Notes: generated by a model not told the origin, from the sequence alone. DNA of 64,000 nt from an uncultured Bacilli bacterium (GCA_934087065.1 CAKOIS010000005.1:1-64000); one strand, 5' to 3'; shown: positions 42,404-51,542, counted from the stretch's first letter. A program made the numbers and translations.

Positions 42404-43391
42404 AGTATGTATTGGATGTGGTAGTAAATTTCAAACTTTAGATAAAAATAAAGAAGGATACATTAACCCTAAAGTTTATGATAAAGCTACACTTTGTGAA
42501 AGATGTTTTAAAATAAAATACTATGGAGAAACTTATGTAACAGATAATCCTAAAGATAAAACTACACTTATTAAAATGATAAATGACTCTAAAAAAAGTG
42601 TAGTCTATTTAGTAGATACTCTAACACTTAGTAAAGAGTCACTTAGTGTGATAGATTCACTTTCTAACAAAGTATATTTAGTACTCACTAAAAGAGATTT
42701 GCTACCAAAAAGTGTTAAAAACAGCAAATTAAAAGAATACATAAGTAACCTAACATTAATAAAAGACGTGTTTGTAATAAGTGCTCTAAAAAATAATGGA
42801 GTAACTGAGTTATATAATGAACTTATTAAAAATAATGAAAAAAGTGTTTATGTAATAGGCTACACTTCAAGCGGAAAATCTACATTTATTAACAAGTTAC
42901 TTAGGATTAATGGTAAAAGTGGTAACATTACTACAAGTAGTTTACCTAACACAACACTAGAATGCATTAATATTAAGTTAAACGATAAACTTACACTAAT
43001 AGATACTCCAGGTTTTGTAAGTGAAAACTCTTCATATAACTTTATAGATGTTGATATATATAAGAAATTGCTACCTAAAAGTGTTATCAAACCTAAAGTA
43101 TACACTATAAAAAAGGACTTCATGATAATTCTAGGAGATATACTTAGAATAGAAAACAATAGTAATGAAGACGTTAATTTAGTGTTTTACTTTAAAAATG
43201 AGATTAAACTTAATAAAATGAGAAGTATTAGAAATGAATTATTAAAAGATAAAGATAAACTTGATGTTAAAGTAAGTGATAAAGACATTATTTTAGAAGG
43301 TCTTGGCTACATAAAAGTAGTAAAAGATGCTAATTTAACAATGTACACTTTAAATAAAAAAATGATTAGTATTAGAAATAAAATGATATAG
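42396..43391 (+). CDS. yqeH: Ribosome biogenesis GTPase YqeH
   Basis: 331 residues. N-terminal zinc finger CIGCG...CERC, then a circularly permuted GTPase: TKRDLLP (G4) precedes GYTSSGKST (G1) and DTPGF (G3). Needed for 30S assembly in B. subtilis. The C-terminal region (about 220-331) is the YqeH regulatory domain. Translationally coupled to yqeG and 8 bases before mutL. Confidence 0.94.
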   Translation: MNKVCIGCGSKFQTLDKNKEGYINPKVYDKATLCERCFKIKYYGETYVTDNPKDKTTLIKMINDSKKSVVYLVDTLTLSKESLSVIDSLSNKVYLVLTKRDLLPKSVKNSKLKEYISNLTLIKDVFVISALKNNGVTELYNELIKNNEKSVYVIGYTSSGKSTFINKLLRINGKSGNITTSSLPNTTLECINIKLNDKLTLIDTPGFVSENSSYNFIDVDIYKKLLPKSVIKPKVYTIKKDFMIILGDILRIENNSNEDVNLVFYFKNEIKLNKMRSIRNELLKDKDKLDVKVSDKDIILEGLGYIKVVKDANLTMYTLNKKMISIRNKMI

Positions 43392-43399
43392 AGGTAATT

Positions 43400-45175
43400 A
43401 TGGGACTAATAAAAGTAATGGATGAAAACCTATCTAACAAAATTGCAGCTGGGGAAGTTGTAGAAAAAGTTAGCAGTGTTGTAAAAGAACTTGTAGAAAA
43501 TTCACTTGATGCAGGCAGCACTAATATTGAAGTAAGCCTAGTGGATGCTGGAATAAAAGAAATTAAAGTAATAGATAATGGTAAAGGAATGGACAAAAGT
43601 GACGCAGTACTTGCTTTTACACCACACGCGACTAGTAAGATAAAAAACGAAAATGATTTGTTCTTCATTAATACCCTAGGTTTTAGGGGAGAAGCTCTTC
43701 CTTCAATTGCAAGTGTAAGTGAAGTAGTACTTGATACTAGTAATGGAATAGATAGTACTTTAGTTAATATAAAAGGTGGAACACTTCTTTCAAAAACAGA
43801 AGGCACAATGTCTAAAGGAACTAAGGTAGTTGTAAAAAACTTATTTTATAATACTCCAGCTAGACTTAAATTTTTAAAAAGTTATTATACAGAATTAAAT
43901 GGAGTAGTTAACTTAATAGAAAAGCTTGCCTTAAGCCACCCTGAAGTTAGCTTTAAACTTAATAGTGATAATAAAGACATGATTAGTACAAGTGGAAGTA
44001 ATGACTTACTTAAAACAATTCACGAAATATACGGATACAACGTAAGTAAAAACATGGTTTATATTGAAGGAAGTAACAGCGACTATGACATTAATGGTTA
44101 TGTTAGTAATATTAATATAGTTAAAAGTACCAAAAAAGATATGATTATCTTAGTAAACGGAAGAATTGTAAATAATAGCTATGTAAATAAAGTAATAAAA
44201 GACGCATACCATACATACTTAGCTGTAGACAAATACCCTATAGTGGTAATAAACATATTAGTAGACCCAACTATAGTAGACGTTAATATCCATCCTACTA
44301 AACAGGATATAAAGTTTAGTAAAATGGACACACTAGAAGATATACTATTTAGTACCATAAGAGACAGGTTAATGAATATAAACAATATATTTAAAGCATA
44401 TGACGAAACAGATAACTATGTTAGTAATGAATACTCTTCTGGTGTAGACTACTCTGTAAACGAAGATTTAGTAGTGAATACTCCTAGTGTAGAAAAACCT
44501 ATAATAGAAGAAAATAAAATGAATTTTCTTATGAATGAAGACACTACTGGATATGAAACTGTACTAGATACTAATTTAGAAGAAGAAAAACCAAGTTTGC
44601 TTCACCCAATTGGACTTGCTATGGGAACATACTTGTTTGCAACAGACGAAAGTTGTGTCTACATGATAGATATACATGCTGCTAATGAAAGAATAAATTA
44701 TGAAAAACTACTAAATGCTTTAAAAGAAGATACTGTTAGTACTACTAGTATGTTATTTCCTATTACGATAGAATTTACTAAAAATGAATATATGATTATA
44801 GAAAGAGAAAAAGACTTTATACTTAGTTTAGGCATTAAGTTTAGTGAGTTTGGAGTAAACACAATAAGAGTATATGAGCACCCTACATACTTTAGAGAAG
44901 GCTATGAAGAAGAAAGTTTAAGAAGAGTATTTGACCTTATTGTAAGTATGGATAAAAAGTTTGACAGAGTTAAATTTAACGAACAACTAGCAATAAACTT
45001 ATCTTGCAAAATGAGTGTAAAAGCAAACACCTTCATTGGGCCACTTGAACAAGAAACACTATTAAAAAGACTATTTAAGTGTGAATTTCCTTATACTTGT
45101 CCTCATGGAAGACCAACTATTATAAAATACACTAAATATGAATTAGAAAAACTATTTAAAAGAGTAAATGCATAA
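43400..45175 (+). CDS. mutL: DNA mismatch repair protein MutL
   Basis: 591 residues. GHKL ATPase: NKIAAGEVVE, ELVENSLDAG, DNGKGM, GFRGEALPSI and SKGTKV. C-terminal endonuclease domain with DIHAANERINYE (DxHAxxExxxxE metal site) and CPHGRP, as in nicking MutL of bacteria lacking MutH. mutS is not adjacent. GAGGTAATT upstream of the ATG. No oddities. Poly-G and other contingency tracts are often stabilised by mismatch repair, so its activity bears on the G-tract leaders (inference). Confidence 0.96.
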   Translation: MGLIKVMDENLSNKIAAGEVVEKVSSVVKELVENSLDAGSTNIEVSLVDAGIKEIKVIDNGKGMDKSDAVLAFTPHATSKIKNENDLFFINTLGFRGEALPSIASVSEVVLDTSNGIDSTLVNIKGGTLLSKTEGTMSKGTKVVVKNLFYNTPARLKFLKSYYTELNGVVNLIEKLALSHPEVSFKLNSDNKDMISTSGSNDLLKTIHEIYGYNVSKNMVYIEGSNSDYDINGYVSNINIVKSTKKDMIILVNGRIVNNSYVNKVIKDAYHTYLAVDKYPIVVINILVDPTIVDVNIHPTKQDIKFSKMDTLEDILFSTIRDRLMNINNIFKAYDETDNYVSNEYSSGVDYSVNEDLVVNTPSVEKPIIEENKMNFLMNEDTTGYETVLDTNLEEEKPSLLHPIGLAMGTYLFATDESCVYMIDIHAANERINYEKLLNALKEDTVSTTSMLFPITIEFTKNEYMIIEREKDFILSLGIKFSEFGVNTIRVYEHPTYFREGYEEESLRRVFDLIVSMDKKFDRVKFNEQLAINLSCKMSVKANTFIGPLEQETLLKRLFKCEFPYTCPHGRPTIIKYTKYELEKLFKRVNA

Positions 45176-45201
45176 AAAGAGTAATGTATAAAATAAAGTA
45201 C

Positions 45202-45230
45202 TTGATTTAATTAGTAAAATTTGTTATAAT
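45202..45230 (+). promoter_or_regulatory. Promoter of a possible small RNA
   Basis: TTGATT (45202-45207), 17 bases, TATAAT (45225-45230). Confidence 0.65.
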
Positions 45231-45236
45231 TAAATT

Positions 45237-45366
45237 GTCTTAAATGACATATAATATTAATGGACAAACAAAAAGAGTAGTACCAAGCTTTGGGATGTTA
45301 GGTGTTCACTCAGTCCAATAATTGACGTAGGAACACCGTCTCAGTAGTTGATACGGTGTTCTTTTA
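45237..45366 (+). ncRNA. Candidate structured RNA with switch-like 3' end
   Basis: About 130 bases between a promoter and a strong terminator, with no ORF. GAACACC at 45331-45337 can pair either with GGTGTTC at 45301-45307 or with the downstream arm, in the terminator GAACACCGT (45331-45339) / ACGGTGTTC (45353-45361) followed by TTTT. CCAAGCTTTGG (45282-45292) makes a further small hairpin and TGGAC/GTCCA may pair long range. Mutually exclusive pairing is typical of riboswitches or attenuators, but the next gene is on the opposite strand. Not a family I recognise. Confidence 0.5.
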
Positions 45367-46266
45367 CATTTTATGTTTTTCGGTTTCTGTGGTTAAGTGT
45401 TTAATTACATCTAATTGCATTTGTTTTCCATATAAAAGTTCTTCACGAGACAAATTCAAACTATCAGCTATATCATAAATTAACCATTCATTATTGCATT
45501 CACTTTTTCTTACAATTTCTAAAAATACTTGTACAGCTTGAGCTCTTGACAGATTAAATTTCTTAGCTATAGTTTCCATACATCCTCTTACAAATAAATA
45601 TGAAGATATATAAGATAATCTAAATGAACAAGATTTATAACTTGAAATCTTCTCTATACCATATGTATTATCATTTTCTGAAACAAGTATTTCTTCTGCA
45701 CTTAGAATTTGTTCTTCACTTAAATTTAATAATATGTTTTTATGCTCGGTGAAAACTTCTTCTAAATTTAACGCATATAATGGTAATGCTTCAGCAAACC
45801 CTTCGCTAATAATTAAATCTTTACTAAAAAACTGACTATGTACTATATGTGATAACTCATGAATTTCATTTTCAATTTTAGAAATTCCTATTTCTTTAAG
45901 TTCCTTGTTTTCTAACATATTTTGACTTAGCCCATAAGCCCATGAAAAGCCATCTAAGTCATAACACATTACTGGCTTTCCTCCGCCTTTTCCATTATCA
46001 AATTTTTTTGGAATATTTAAAAGTTCTCCATAATTTTCATCTGGTACAATATAAACATATAATATAGGGTGTGCATTTGCTGGATATTTAATTCCAAGAG
46101 TATTTATCATTTCTAAACATTTACTCATGTTATTTAAATACTCATTATAGCTACCATTATCATATTTAATTGCTAATTCTTTAGATAATCTAACTTTTAT
46201 TGCACTACTAAAAACTCTTAGTTCTGAATTCTTAATATATTCTCTCATTTTATTTTTTTCGTACAT
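45364..46266 (-). CDS. Zincin-like putative metallopeptidase 3
   Basis: 300 residues from the ATG at 46266, which has GGAGG seven to eight bases upstream; an earlier in-frame ATG at 46281 contains that Shine-Dalgarno. HELSH at 136-140 followed by SEGFAEA (Glu near 155) gives HExxH...E, the gluzincin arrangement. No signal peptide or membrane segment. The C-terminal third has two helix-rich blocks (FNLSRAQAVQVFLEIV, LNLSREELLYGKQ) resembling small DNA- or protein-binding bundles. Distinct from the pair at 12904/17539. Substrate unknown. Its 3' end abuts the candidate RNA terminator. Confidence 0.72.
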   Translation of the reverse strand: MYEKNKMREYIKNSELRVFSSAIKVRLSKELAIKYDNGSYNEYLNNMSKCLEMINTLGIKYPANAHPILYVYIVPDENYGELLNIPKKFDNGKGGGKPVMCYDLDGFSWAYGLSQNMLENKELKEIGISKIENEIHELSHIVHSQFFSKDLIISEGFAEALPLYALNLEEVFTEHKNILLNLSEEQILSAEEILVSENDNTYGIEKISSYKSCSFRLSYISSYLFVRGCMETIAKKFNLSRAQAVQVFLEIVRKSECNNEWLIYDIADSLNLSREELLYGKQMQLDVIKHLTTETEKHKM

Positions 46267-46287
46267 TTTCTTTACCTCCATGATTAA

Positions 46288-46316
46288 ATTATACTTTGTT
46301 TTATAAGGAGGGTCAA
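46288..46316 (-). promoter_or_regulatory. Promoter of zincin-like gene 3
   Basis: On the minus strand TTGACC (46316-46311), 17 bases, TATAAT (46293-46288). Confidence 0.75.
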
Positions 46317-46337
46317 GTGAAAAATACTCCTAAACAC

Positions 46338-46366
46338 TTGAAAATATAAGACTTTTCGTATATAAT
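46338..46366 (+). promoter_or_regulatory. Promoter of miaA
   Basis: TTGAAA (46338-46343), 17 bases, TATAAT (46361-46366), divergent from the zincin promoter. Confidence 0.75.
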
Positions 46367-46399
46367 TTAAATATAATTATTTAATTAGGTGGTGTTATC

Positions 46400-47410
46400 A
46401 TGTTTAATTTATTTAAAAAGAAGAAAGTAAGTGGACCGGTAAAAGATGAAGCATATTATAGAAGTTATGACGCTTACGAAGATGAAGAAGATATTTACTT
46501 TGAAAAAAGAAATAATCAAAAAGCAAGAGTATTTTTAGTTATGGGACCAACTTGTAGTGGTAAAACTAAAGTGAGTATTGAAATAGCTAAGAAGTTTAAC
46601 GCTGAAATAATAAATGCAGACAAAGAACAAATGTACAAGCATCTTAATATAGGTACTGCTAAAGTAACTAAAGAAGAAATGAAAGGTATAAAACATCATT
46701 TGATAGATTTTCTTGATTTAAGAAGTAACTATACAGTAAGAGATTATCAAAGAGATGGTAGAAAGATACTAGACGAGTTATTAGACCAAGGAAAAAATGT
46801 TGTTGTAGTAGGTGGCTCAGGACTATATATAAAAGCACTTTTATTTGACTATAGATTTCCTGAAGAAGACCCAGAATTTTATCCTGAATGTGAAAATTTT
46901 GATAATGGATACTTAAAAACGAAAGCAACACAATTTGAACCTTTTACTGAAGTACACGTTAATAATAGACGTAGACTTGAAAGAATATTTACTCGTGTAT
47001 TTGCATCTAAAGAGCGTATTCATAATAACTGCGGTAAAAATCTTCCTTTATATGATATTGACTATGTAGAATTATGTCCAGAAAGAGAAGAGTTATATGA
47101 TAGAATTAATAAAAGAGTAGACCAGATGTTTAAGAGTGGTCTAGTAGAAGAAGTAAAAAAATATAAAAGATATCCAAAACTTAAAACAATAATTGGATAT
47201 AAAGAAACACTACAGTATTTAAAAAATGAAATAACTTTAGAAGAATGCAAAACACTAATAAAAAGAAATACTAGACATTATGCAAAAAGACAAATGACAT
47301 GGTTTAGAACACAATTTATGGAAAGTGCATCCTATAGTGTTGACTACAAACATTTTAATTACTCAATAGAAAGGATCCTAAGATGTTTAGGACCCCTCAA
47401 CAAAAAATGA
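46400..47410 (+). CDS. miaA: tRNA dimethylallyltransferase with N-terminal extension
   Basis: 336 residues. Transfers dimethylallyl to A37 of tRNAs reading U-starting codons. P-loop GPTCSGKT (about 51-58), INADKEQMYKHLNIGTAK, HHLIDFLD, VVVGGSGLYIKALLFDY, and the C-terminal RNA-contact block NTRHYAKRQMTWFR. About 45 residues precede the usual start (MFNLFKKKKVSGPVKDEAYY, Lys- then Asp/Tyr-rich), with the only good ribosome site (TAGGTGGTG) before them, so the extension seems real. Its 3' end overlaps the convergent gene at 47387 by 24 bases. Confidence 0.95.
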   Translation: MFNLFKKKKVSGPVKDEAYYRSYDAYEDEEDIYFEKRNNQKARVFLVMGPTCSGKTKVSIEIAKKFNAEIINADKEQMYKHLNIGTAKVTKEEMKGIKHHLIDFLDLRSNYTVRDYQRDGRKILDELLDQGKNVVVVGGSGLYIKALLFDYRFPEEDPEFYPECENFDNGYLKTKATQFEPFTEVHVNNRRRLERIFTRVFASKERIHNNCGKNLPLYDIDYVELCPEREELYDRINKRVDQMFKSGLVEEVKKYKRYPKLKTIIGYKETLQYLKNEITLEECKTLIKRNTRHYAKRQMTWFRTQFMESASYSVDYKHFNYSIERILRCLGPLNKK

Positions 47411-48274
47411 GTTATCAAAGTTATGCTCTTTAGTATCTAAACTAAGGAGTTTTTCTTTTGTTATTAAAAAGTAATTATCTCTATATCTATTATTATCTAT
47501 GTCATCCCAAGTAAGATCAAGATGTAACCAATTATTATCTAAATAAACTAAATTCCACACATGATTAGTACTGCTTATTTTTAAATTAGGAATATTAAAT
47601 TTATCAAGAAATAATGCCATCGCGTCAGAGTACCCACTACAAACTGCATGACCTAAAATTAACGAACCATAAGCACTAGTAGTATCTAAATTATCACTTT
47701 CACTATCATATACAGTATTACTTAAAATATAATTATGTACTTTCTCAATTATTTCTCTATCACTTAAATTTTCAACATTTAACTCAGTAATAACTTTATT
47801 TACCTTATTATCTAAAACTTTGATTTTCTCGTCATCATATTTAGGCGTAACGCTTATTTTAATTTCTCTTGTACTAGAAATAGTAGTCTTAATATTTTCA
47901 AAACTATTAAATGGGCTAATATAATTATTAATATTACTCATAAGTGTATTGTCATTACCAACAGTTTCAACATCATCCATACACGTTTTATATTCCTTAG
48001 GACAATAGAAAGTAAATTCTTTCCAACCATTATTTAACACATTAAAATAAATATTAATAATATCATCTTTAGTATAAGGAATGTAATTAATGTTATAGTT
48101 AAAATTAACATAATTATATTCTCTCTTAAAGTTATTTGCTTCTTTTATAGTAACTTTTTCATTACTAACAAGTAAATCAGTAAAAAATTCGCTTATAGTA
48201 TCTATATTTCTATAAACTAATAGTATAACTAAAATTAATAAAATTGTATATATTATATCTCTTATCTTTTTCAT
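47387..48274 (-). CDS. Membrane-anchored transglutaminase-like protein
   Basis: 295 residues. N-terminal anchor helix (IIYTILLILVILLVY, about 7-21). The transglutaminase-like core has Cys in GHAVCSGYSDAMALFLD, His in STNHVWNLVY and Asp in WLHLDLTWDD, the Cys-His-Asp triad in the usual order and spacing. The domain is therefore outside the cell. Such proteins act as proteases or crosslinkers; the activity is not defined here. A soluble relative in function is encoded at 55577. Confidence 0.85.
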   Translation of the reverse strand: MKKIRDIIYTILLILVILLVYRNIDTISEFFTDLLVSNEKVTIKEANNFKREYNYVNFNYNINYIPYTKDDIINIYFNVLNNGWKEFTFYCPKEYKTCMDDVETVGNDNTLMSNINNYISPFNSFENIKTTISSTREIKISVTPKYDDEKIKVLDNKVNKVITELNVENLSDREIIEKVHNYILSNTVYDSESDNLDTTSAYGSLILGHAVCSGYSDAMALFLDKFNIPNLKISSTNHVWNLVYLDNNWLHLDLTWDDIDNNRYRDNYFLITKEKLLSLDTKEHNFDNSFFVEGS

Positions 48275-48385
48275 AATTAAATTATATATTAAATTTACAA
48301 GTATAGCAAGTATAAAAATAAAAAGTGTAAAACTTCTTTACTTTAAAGATAAATAAATATATAATTAAAGTGTGAGGTAATAAGT

Positions 48386-49081
48386 ATGAATGAGGTATTA
48401 AGTAAAAATAATTATAGGAAGTTATTAGTGGAAAATGAAGTAACCGTTTTTAATAATGAAGAAGAAGTTACTTTTAATGCTGATAATAAAGAGAAAGAAG
48501 AAGTAGTTGATTTCTTTCTAAGAAACCATAGAGTTAATGTTATGAAAGTAGGTTTAAAAGACTATACTTTTACATCTGCTAGTGCTTGTATAGATAATTA
48601 TAATAAAAACTTAGTTAATCTTATAAGTGATGCTAGTATGAAGTTAGGTATTAGTACAAACATATCATTAAAGATAAAAGCTATTAAAAAGTTTTATAAC
48701 GATAGATTATATAGTTTATATAAGAGCAATGCTAACAAAGTAAGAATAGTAATGGGTTATAACACATCAAAATATATTACTTTATTTGATAAACTATTAA
48801 TAGAAGTACTAAATAACAAATTAGATTTATCTTTTATATATGAATATATTTCTAGCTTAACAAAAGGAGATAAATTAGAAATCAAATATAAAGAAATATA
48901 TTGGTTTCCACTTGAACCAGATAGAACTAGAGGGTACAGTAACATGCCTTACATAACAGGTTTAACAAAAGTAGTAGAGTTTGATAACATATTACTACCT
49001 TATATGGAAAGACTAGTTAACGAATATAATAGTGAATTAAATAAATTTAATACGTTACAATTTAAACTAAAAGAATTTTAA
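48386..49081 (+). CDS. Hypothetical protein
   Basis: 231 residues, GTGAGGTAATA before the ATG. Mostly helical and charged, with no signal peptide, membrane helix or recognised motif; segments EVTFNADNKEKEEVVDFFLRN and IYWFPLEPDRTRGYSNMPYI may be structural. It is 14 bases upstream of a CmpB-like membrane gene and probably co-transcribed with it. I do not recognise a family. Confidence 0.65.
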   Translation: MNEVLSKNNYRKLLVENEVTVFNNEEEVTFNADNKEKEEVVDFFLRNHRVNVMKVGLKDYTFTSASACIDNYNKNLVNLISDASMKLGISTNISLKIKAIKKFYNDRLYSLYKSNANKVRIVMGYNTSKYITLFDKLLIEVLNNKLDLSFIYEYISSLTKGDKLEIKYKEIYWFPLEPDRTRGYSNMPYITGLTKVVEFDNILLPYMERLVNEYNSELNKFNTLQFKLKEF

Positions 49082-49095
49082 AAGGGTGTGAATTT

Positions 49096-49755
49096 ATGAA
49101 TATACTAATGGATTTTGTATTTTTTAGTATTATTGGTTTTATAAGTGAAGTTATTTACTGCAGCTTAAACAAAAGAAAAAGTGGTAAAGCTCTTTATGGT
49201 CCATGGTGTCCATTATATGGTTTAGGTGGTTTATTAATTATAAGTGTAGTTAGTCATGTGCCTGAAAATATGTTCATCATATATTTAGTAAGCGTACTAG
49301 TATCAAGCTTTACTGAATACTTAGTAAGTGTTGTATTAGAAATGATTTTTGATATGAAATGGTGGGACTATAGTTTTAAAAAGTTTAACTTAAATGGTAG
49401 AATTTGCTTAGAAAACTCACTATTATTCGGTGTCCTAGGTATTCTAATATTTTACTTCTATTTACCACTTAAAGTTTATATGATAAGTATATGTGACCCA
49501 CTTTTACTAAAGATTATAGTGTATTTACTATTTACAGCAATGTGTATTGATGGGGTTATAACTATAATTGAAGCATTTGAGGTTAAATATAGATATCAAC
49601 TTATAAAGAAAATTGGACTTAATAACAAAGATAAACTAAAGAGCAAACTTGCTAAATTAAAAAGTTCATTTAACTTTAAAAGACTTATCTATGAATTTGA
49701 TTTTGATAATAAAGAGAAGATTAAGTTTTTAAAGAAATTTTATAAGAAGAAATAA
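49096..49755 (+). CDS. Putative ABC-transporter type IV membrane protein (CmpB-like)
   Basis: 219 residues with about five membrane helices. GFISEVIYCSLNKRKSGKALYGPWCPLYGLGGLL and MKWWDYSFKKFNLNGRICLENSLLFG match the CmpB/ABC_trans_CmpB family common in Bacillota; despite the name no ATPase partner is known or visible here. The last 45 residues are Lys-rich and cytosolic. The gene has GGTGTGAA upstream. Confidence 0.82.
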   Translation: MNILMDFVFFSIIGFISEVIYCSLNKRKSGKALYGPWCPLYGLGGLLIISVVSHVPENMFIIYLVSVLVSSFTEYLVSVVLEMIFDMKWWDYSFKKFNLNGRICLENSLLFGVLGILIFYFYLPLKVYMISICDPLLLKIIVYLLFTAMCIDGVITIIEAFEVKYRYQLIKKIGLNNKDKLKSKLAKLKSSFNFKRLIYEFDFDNKEKIKFLKKFYKKK

Positions 49756-49849
49756 TAAAAAACTAAGTTTATACATAATTGAATGAACTTAGTAACTTAA
49801 AATTCTAAGCATTGTGACTTATAAAATTTATCAATATTTAAAATTGTAC

Positions 49850-49878
49850 TTGAAAAATAGTACTTTTTTTGATAAGAT
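49850..49878 (+). promoter_or_regulatory. Promoter of variable-protein leader 3
   Basis: TTGAAA (49850-49855), 17 bases, TAAGAT (49873-49878). Confidence 0.55.
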
Positions 49879-49909
49879 TATCTTGTAATAAAGATAGGAA
49901 GTGAAGTAC

Positions 49910-49969
49910 ATGAAAATTAACTCTTTGGTACAAAATAAAGTACAAAATGGGGGGGGGTTATTTAAATAG
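49910..49969 (+). CDS. Leader peptide 3 with 9-G tract (19 codons, closed frame)
   Basis: ATG after AGATAGGAAGTGAAG. Encodes MKINSLVQNKVQNGGGLFK then TAG (49967-49969) in the hairpin loop. Nine G (49949-49957). With eight G the frame continues as GGGYLNSINNYSF and ends at TAA 50013-50015 in the terminator loop, matching leaders 1 and 2. Confidence 0.62.
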   Translation: MKINSLVQNKVQNGGGLFK

Positions 49970-49979
49970 TATAAATAAC
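49949..49979 (+). promoter_or_regulatory. Poly-G tract and hairpin, leader 3
   Basis: Nine G, stem GTTATTTA (49957-49964) / TAAATAAC (49972-49979), 7-base loop. Confidence 0.7.
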
Positions 49980-50001
49980 TATAGTTTTTCATGTGCAATT
50001 A

Positions 50002-50030
50002 AATGGATAGAATAACTCTACCCATTTTTT
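50002..50030 (+). terminator. Leader terminator 3
   Basis: AATGGATAGA (50002-50011) / TCTACCCATT (50017-50026) with one A-C mismatch, then a T run. Same arrangement as terminator 1. Confidence 0.7.
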
Positions 50031-50060
50031 CGTGTCTTAAAAAGAAAGGAGAACATTAAT

Positions 50061-51542
50061 ATGCAAAAGAAAAAATTAACACTTGTAATAGTAAGCTTAC
50101 TTGTAGTAGTACTAAGTGTATCACTAGCTTACTTTACAGCACAAATAATAGGAAAGGGTAAAAATGTAAGTGTAACAAGTGCTAACTTACAAATAGTATT
50201 TACAGATAGTGATGGAGCTTTAACAGAAACTGGTATAGAACCAGGGTGGCAAAAAACTAAAACTTTTACTATTAAAAATGATACTAAGACAGAATACAAG
50301 TATAATATAGTAATAAAAGACTTGTTAAATACTTTTGTAACTAATGGATACTTACAATATAAGATAACTAGTACAAATAATGGATATAATATGACTGAGT
50401 TTAAAGATATTCCAAAGTCAAGTGCACCTAAAGATAAAATACTAGCTTATAGTGTTAGTATTCCAGTAGGAGTAACACAAAGTTATACTATTGAATTTAA
50501 GTATGCAAACGATGAAAGTGTAGACCAAAGTGATGATATGGGTAAGAAACTAAGTGGAACACTATTTATAACTGAAGGAACAGAAGATCCAAACAAAACA
50601 CTTTTAACTCAATTATTTGCAGACAAATCAACAGTATTAACAAGAACAGACTTTAGTACAGTATTAACAACAGATAATACAAAAACATTATATACGGGAA
50701 CAGAGAATGGAACAACAGTATACTATTTTGCAGGGAATGCAACAGATAACTGGGTAAAGTTTGGAAAGAATGCAAGTAATGAAGACTTATACTGGAGAAT
50801 AATAAGAACAAACTCAGATGGTAGTGTAAGACTTTTATACCATGGAACAAGTACAACAGCAACAGACGCATATATAGGGACATCAGCATTTAATAGTAGT
50901 AATAATGATATAGCATATGTAAGCTATATGTATGGAAATTTAGGAAGTGTTGCAAATGCTAGAGAAAATACAACTAACAGTACAATAAAAACAATAATAG
51001 ATAACTGGTATAAAGATAATTTGAATACAAATTATGGTAAATACCTAAGTACAACAGCAGTATACTGTAACGATAGAAGTACATCAGATAATGCATCCTT
51101 TGGAGCACGTACAAGACTACAAACAAATAAAACACCAACATATGACTGTTCAGTAGCAGAAGACAAATTCACAGTAGACACAAGTACAGGAAATGGGAAA
51201 CTAACATACCCAATAGCATTAATGACAGCAGACGAAGTAAGTTTTGCAGGTGGAGTATGGATAGTAAATGCACCTACATGGTATTATAAAAATAGTGCAA
51301 ACGAAAGCTCTACAGACTCAACCTGGTGGTGGTTGTTGTCTCCTCGCGGTTGGTATGACAGCGTCGCTTACGTGTTCTACGTGTCCGGTTCGTCCAAACC
51401 TGGCTACTTGTACGACAACAGCGTCAACTACACCACCCGTGTGCGTCCAGCCCTATCACTAAAATCTTGTGTTAAATATGCAAATGGAGATGGCTCAGCA
51501 AGCGCACCATACACAATAAAAGAAACTTCAAGTGGGTGCTAA
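50061..51542 (+). CDS. Membrane-anchored variable-family protein 3 (DGR-like C-terminus)
   Basis: 493 residues. Signal-anchor (LVIVSLLVVVLSVSLAYF), TasA/camelysin-like domain to about 175 (IEPGWQKTKTFTIKN, ITSTNNGYNMTEFKDIP), then DUF6273-like: YWRIIRTNSDGSVRLLYHG, VYCNDRS, LMTADEVSFAGG, WWWLLSPRGW, RPALSLKSC and a final ETSSGC identical to the protein at 1-936. Bases 51324-51462 are strikingly G+C-rich (TCC, TAC, GTC, AAC codons), a probable DGR variable region two codons longer than VR1. AAGAAAGGAG precedes the ATG. Leader carries a 9-G (closed) tract. Likely surface binding protein. Confidence 0.88.
   Translation: MQKKKLTLVIVSLLVVVLSVSLAYFTAQIIGKGKNVSVTSANLQIVFTDSDGALTETGIEPGWQKTKTFTIKNDTKTEYKYNIVIKDLLNTFVTNGYLQYKITSTNNGYNMTEFKDIPKSSAPKDKILAYSVSIPVGVTQSYTIEFKYANDESVDQSDDMGKKLSGTLFITEGTEDPNKTLLTQLFADKSTVLTRTDFSTVLTTDNTKTLYTGTENGTTVYYFAGNATDNWVKFGKNASNEDLYWRIIRTNSDGSVRLLYHGTSTTATDAYIGTSAFNSSNNDIAYVSYMYGNLGSVANARENTTNSTIKTIIDNWYKDNLNTNYGKYLSTTAVYCNDRSTSDNASFGARTRLQTNKTPTYDCSVAEDKFTVDTSTGNGKLTYPIALMTADEVSFAGGVWIVNAPTWYYKNSANESSTDSTWWWLLSPRGWYDSVAYVFYVSGSSKPGYLYDNSVNYTTRVRPALSLKSCVKYANGDGSASAPYTIKETSSGC
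51324..51462 (+). repeat. Candidate DGR variable region (VR2)
   Basis: Runs from WWWLLSP to RPALSL. Its 3' part aligns with the template at 1151-1276 (AAC to TAC, GAC, AGC, ACC changes), but GTG/GTC, AAT/AAC and length differences show it derives from a related, different template not in the window. Confidence 0.6.

Larger units (their letters stand above)
49756..50060 (+). other. Intergenic stretch holding leader 3
   Basis: Begins with about 95 bases without recognised features, then promoter, leader ORF, G tract, hairpin and terminator described separately. Confidence 0.7.

Noticed and set aside
46668..46931. Minus-strand ORF opposite miaA
   Set aside because: Hydrophobic low-complexity shadow without start signals.
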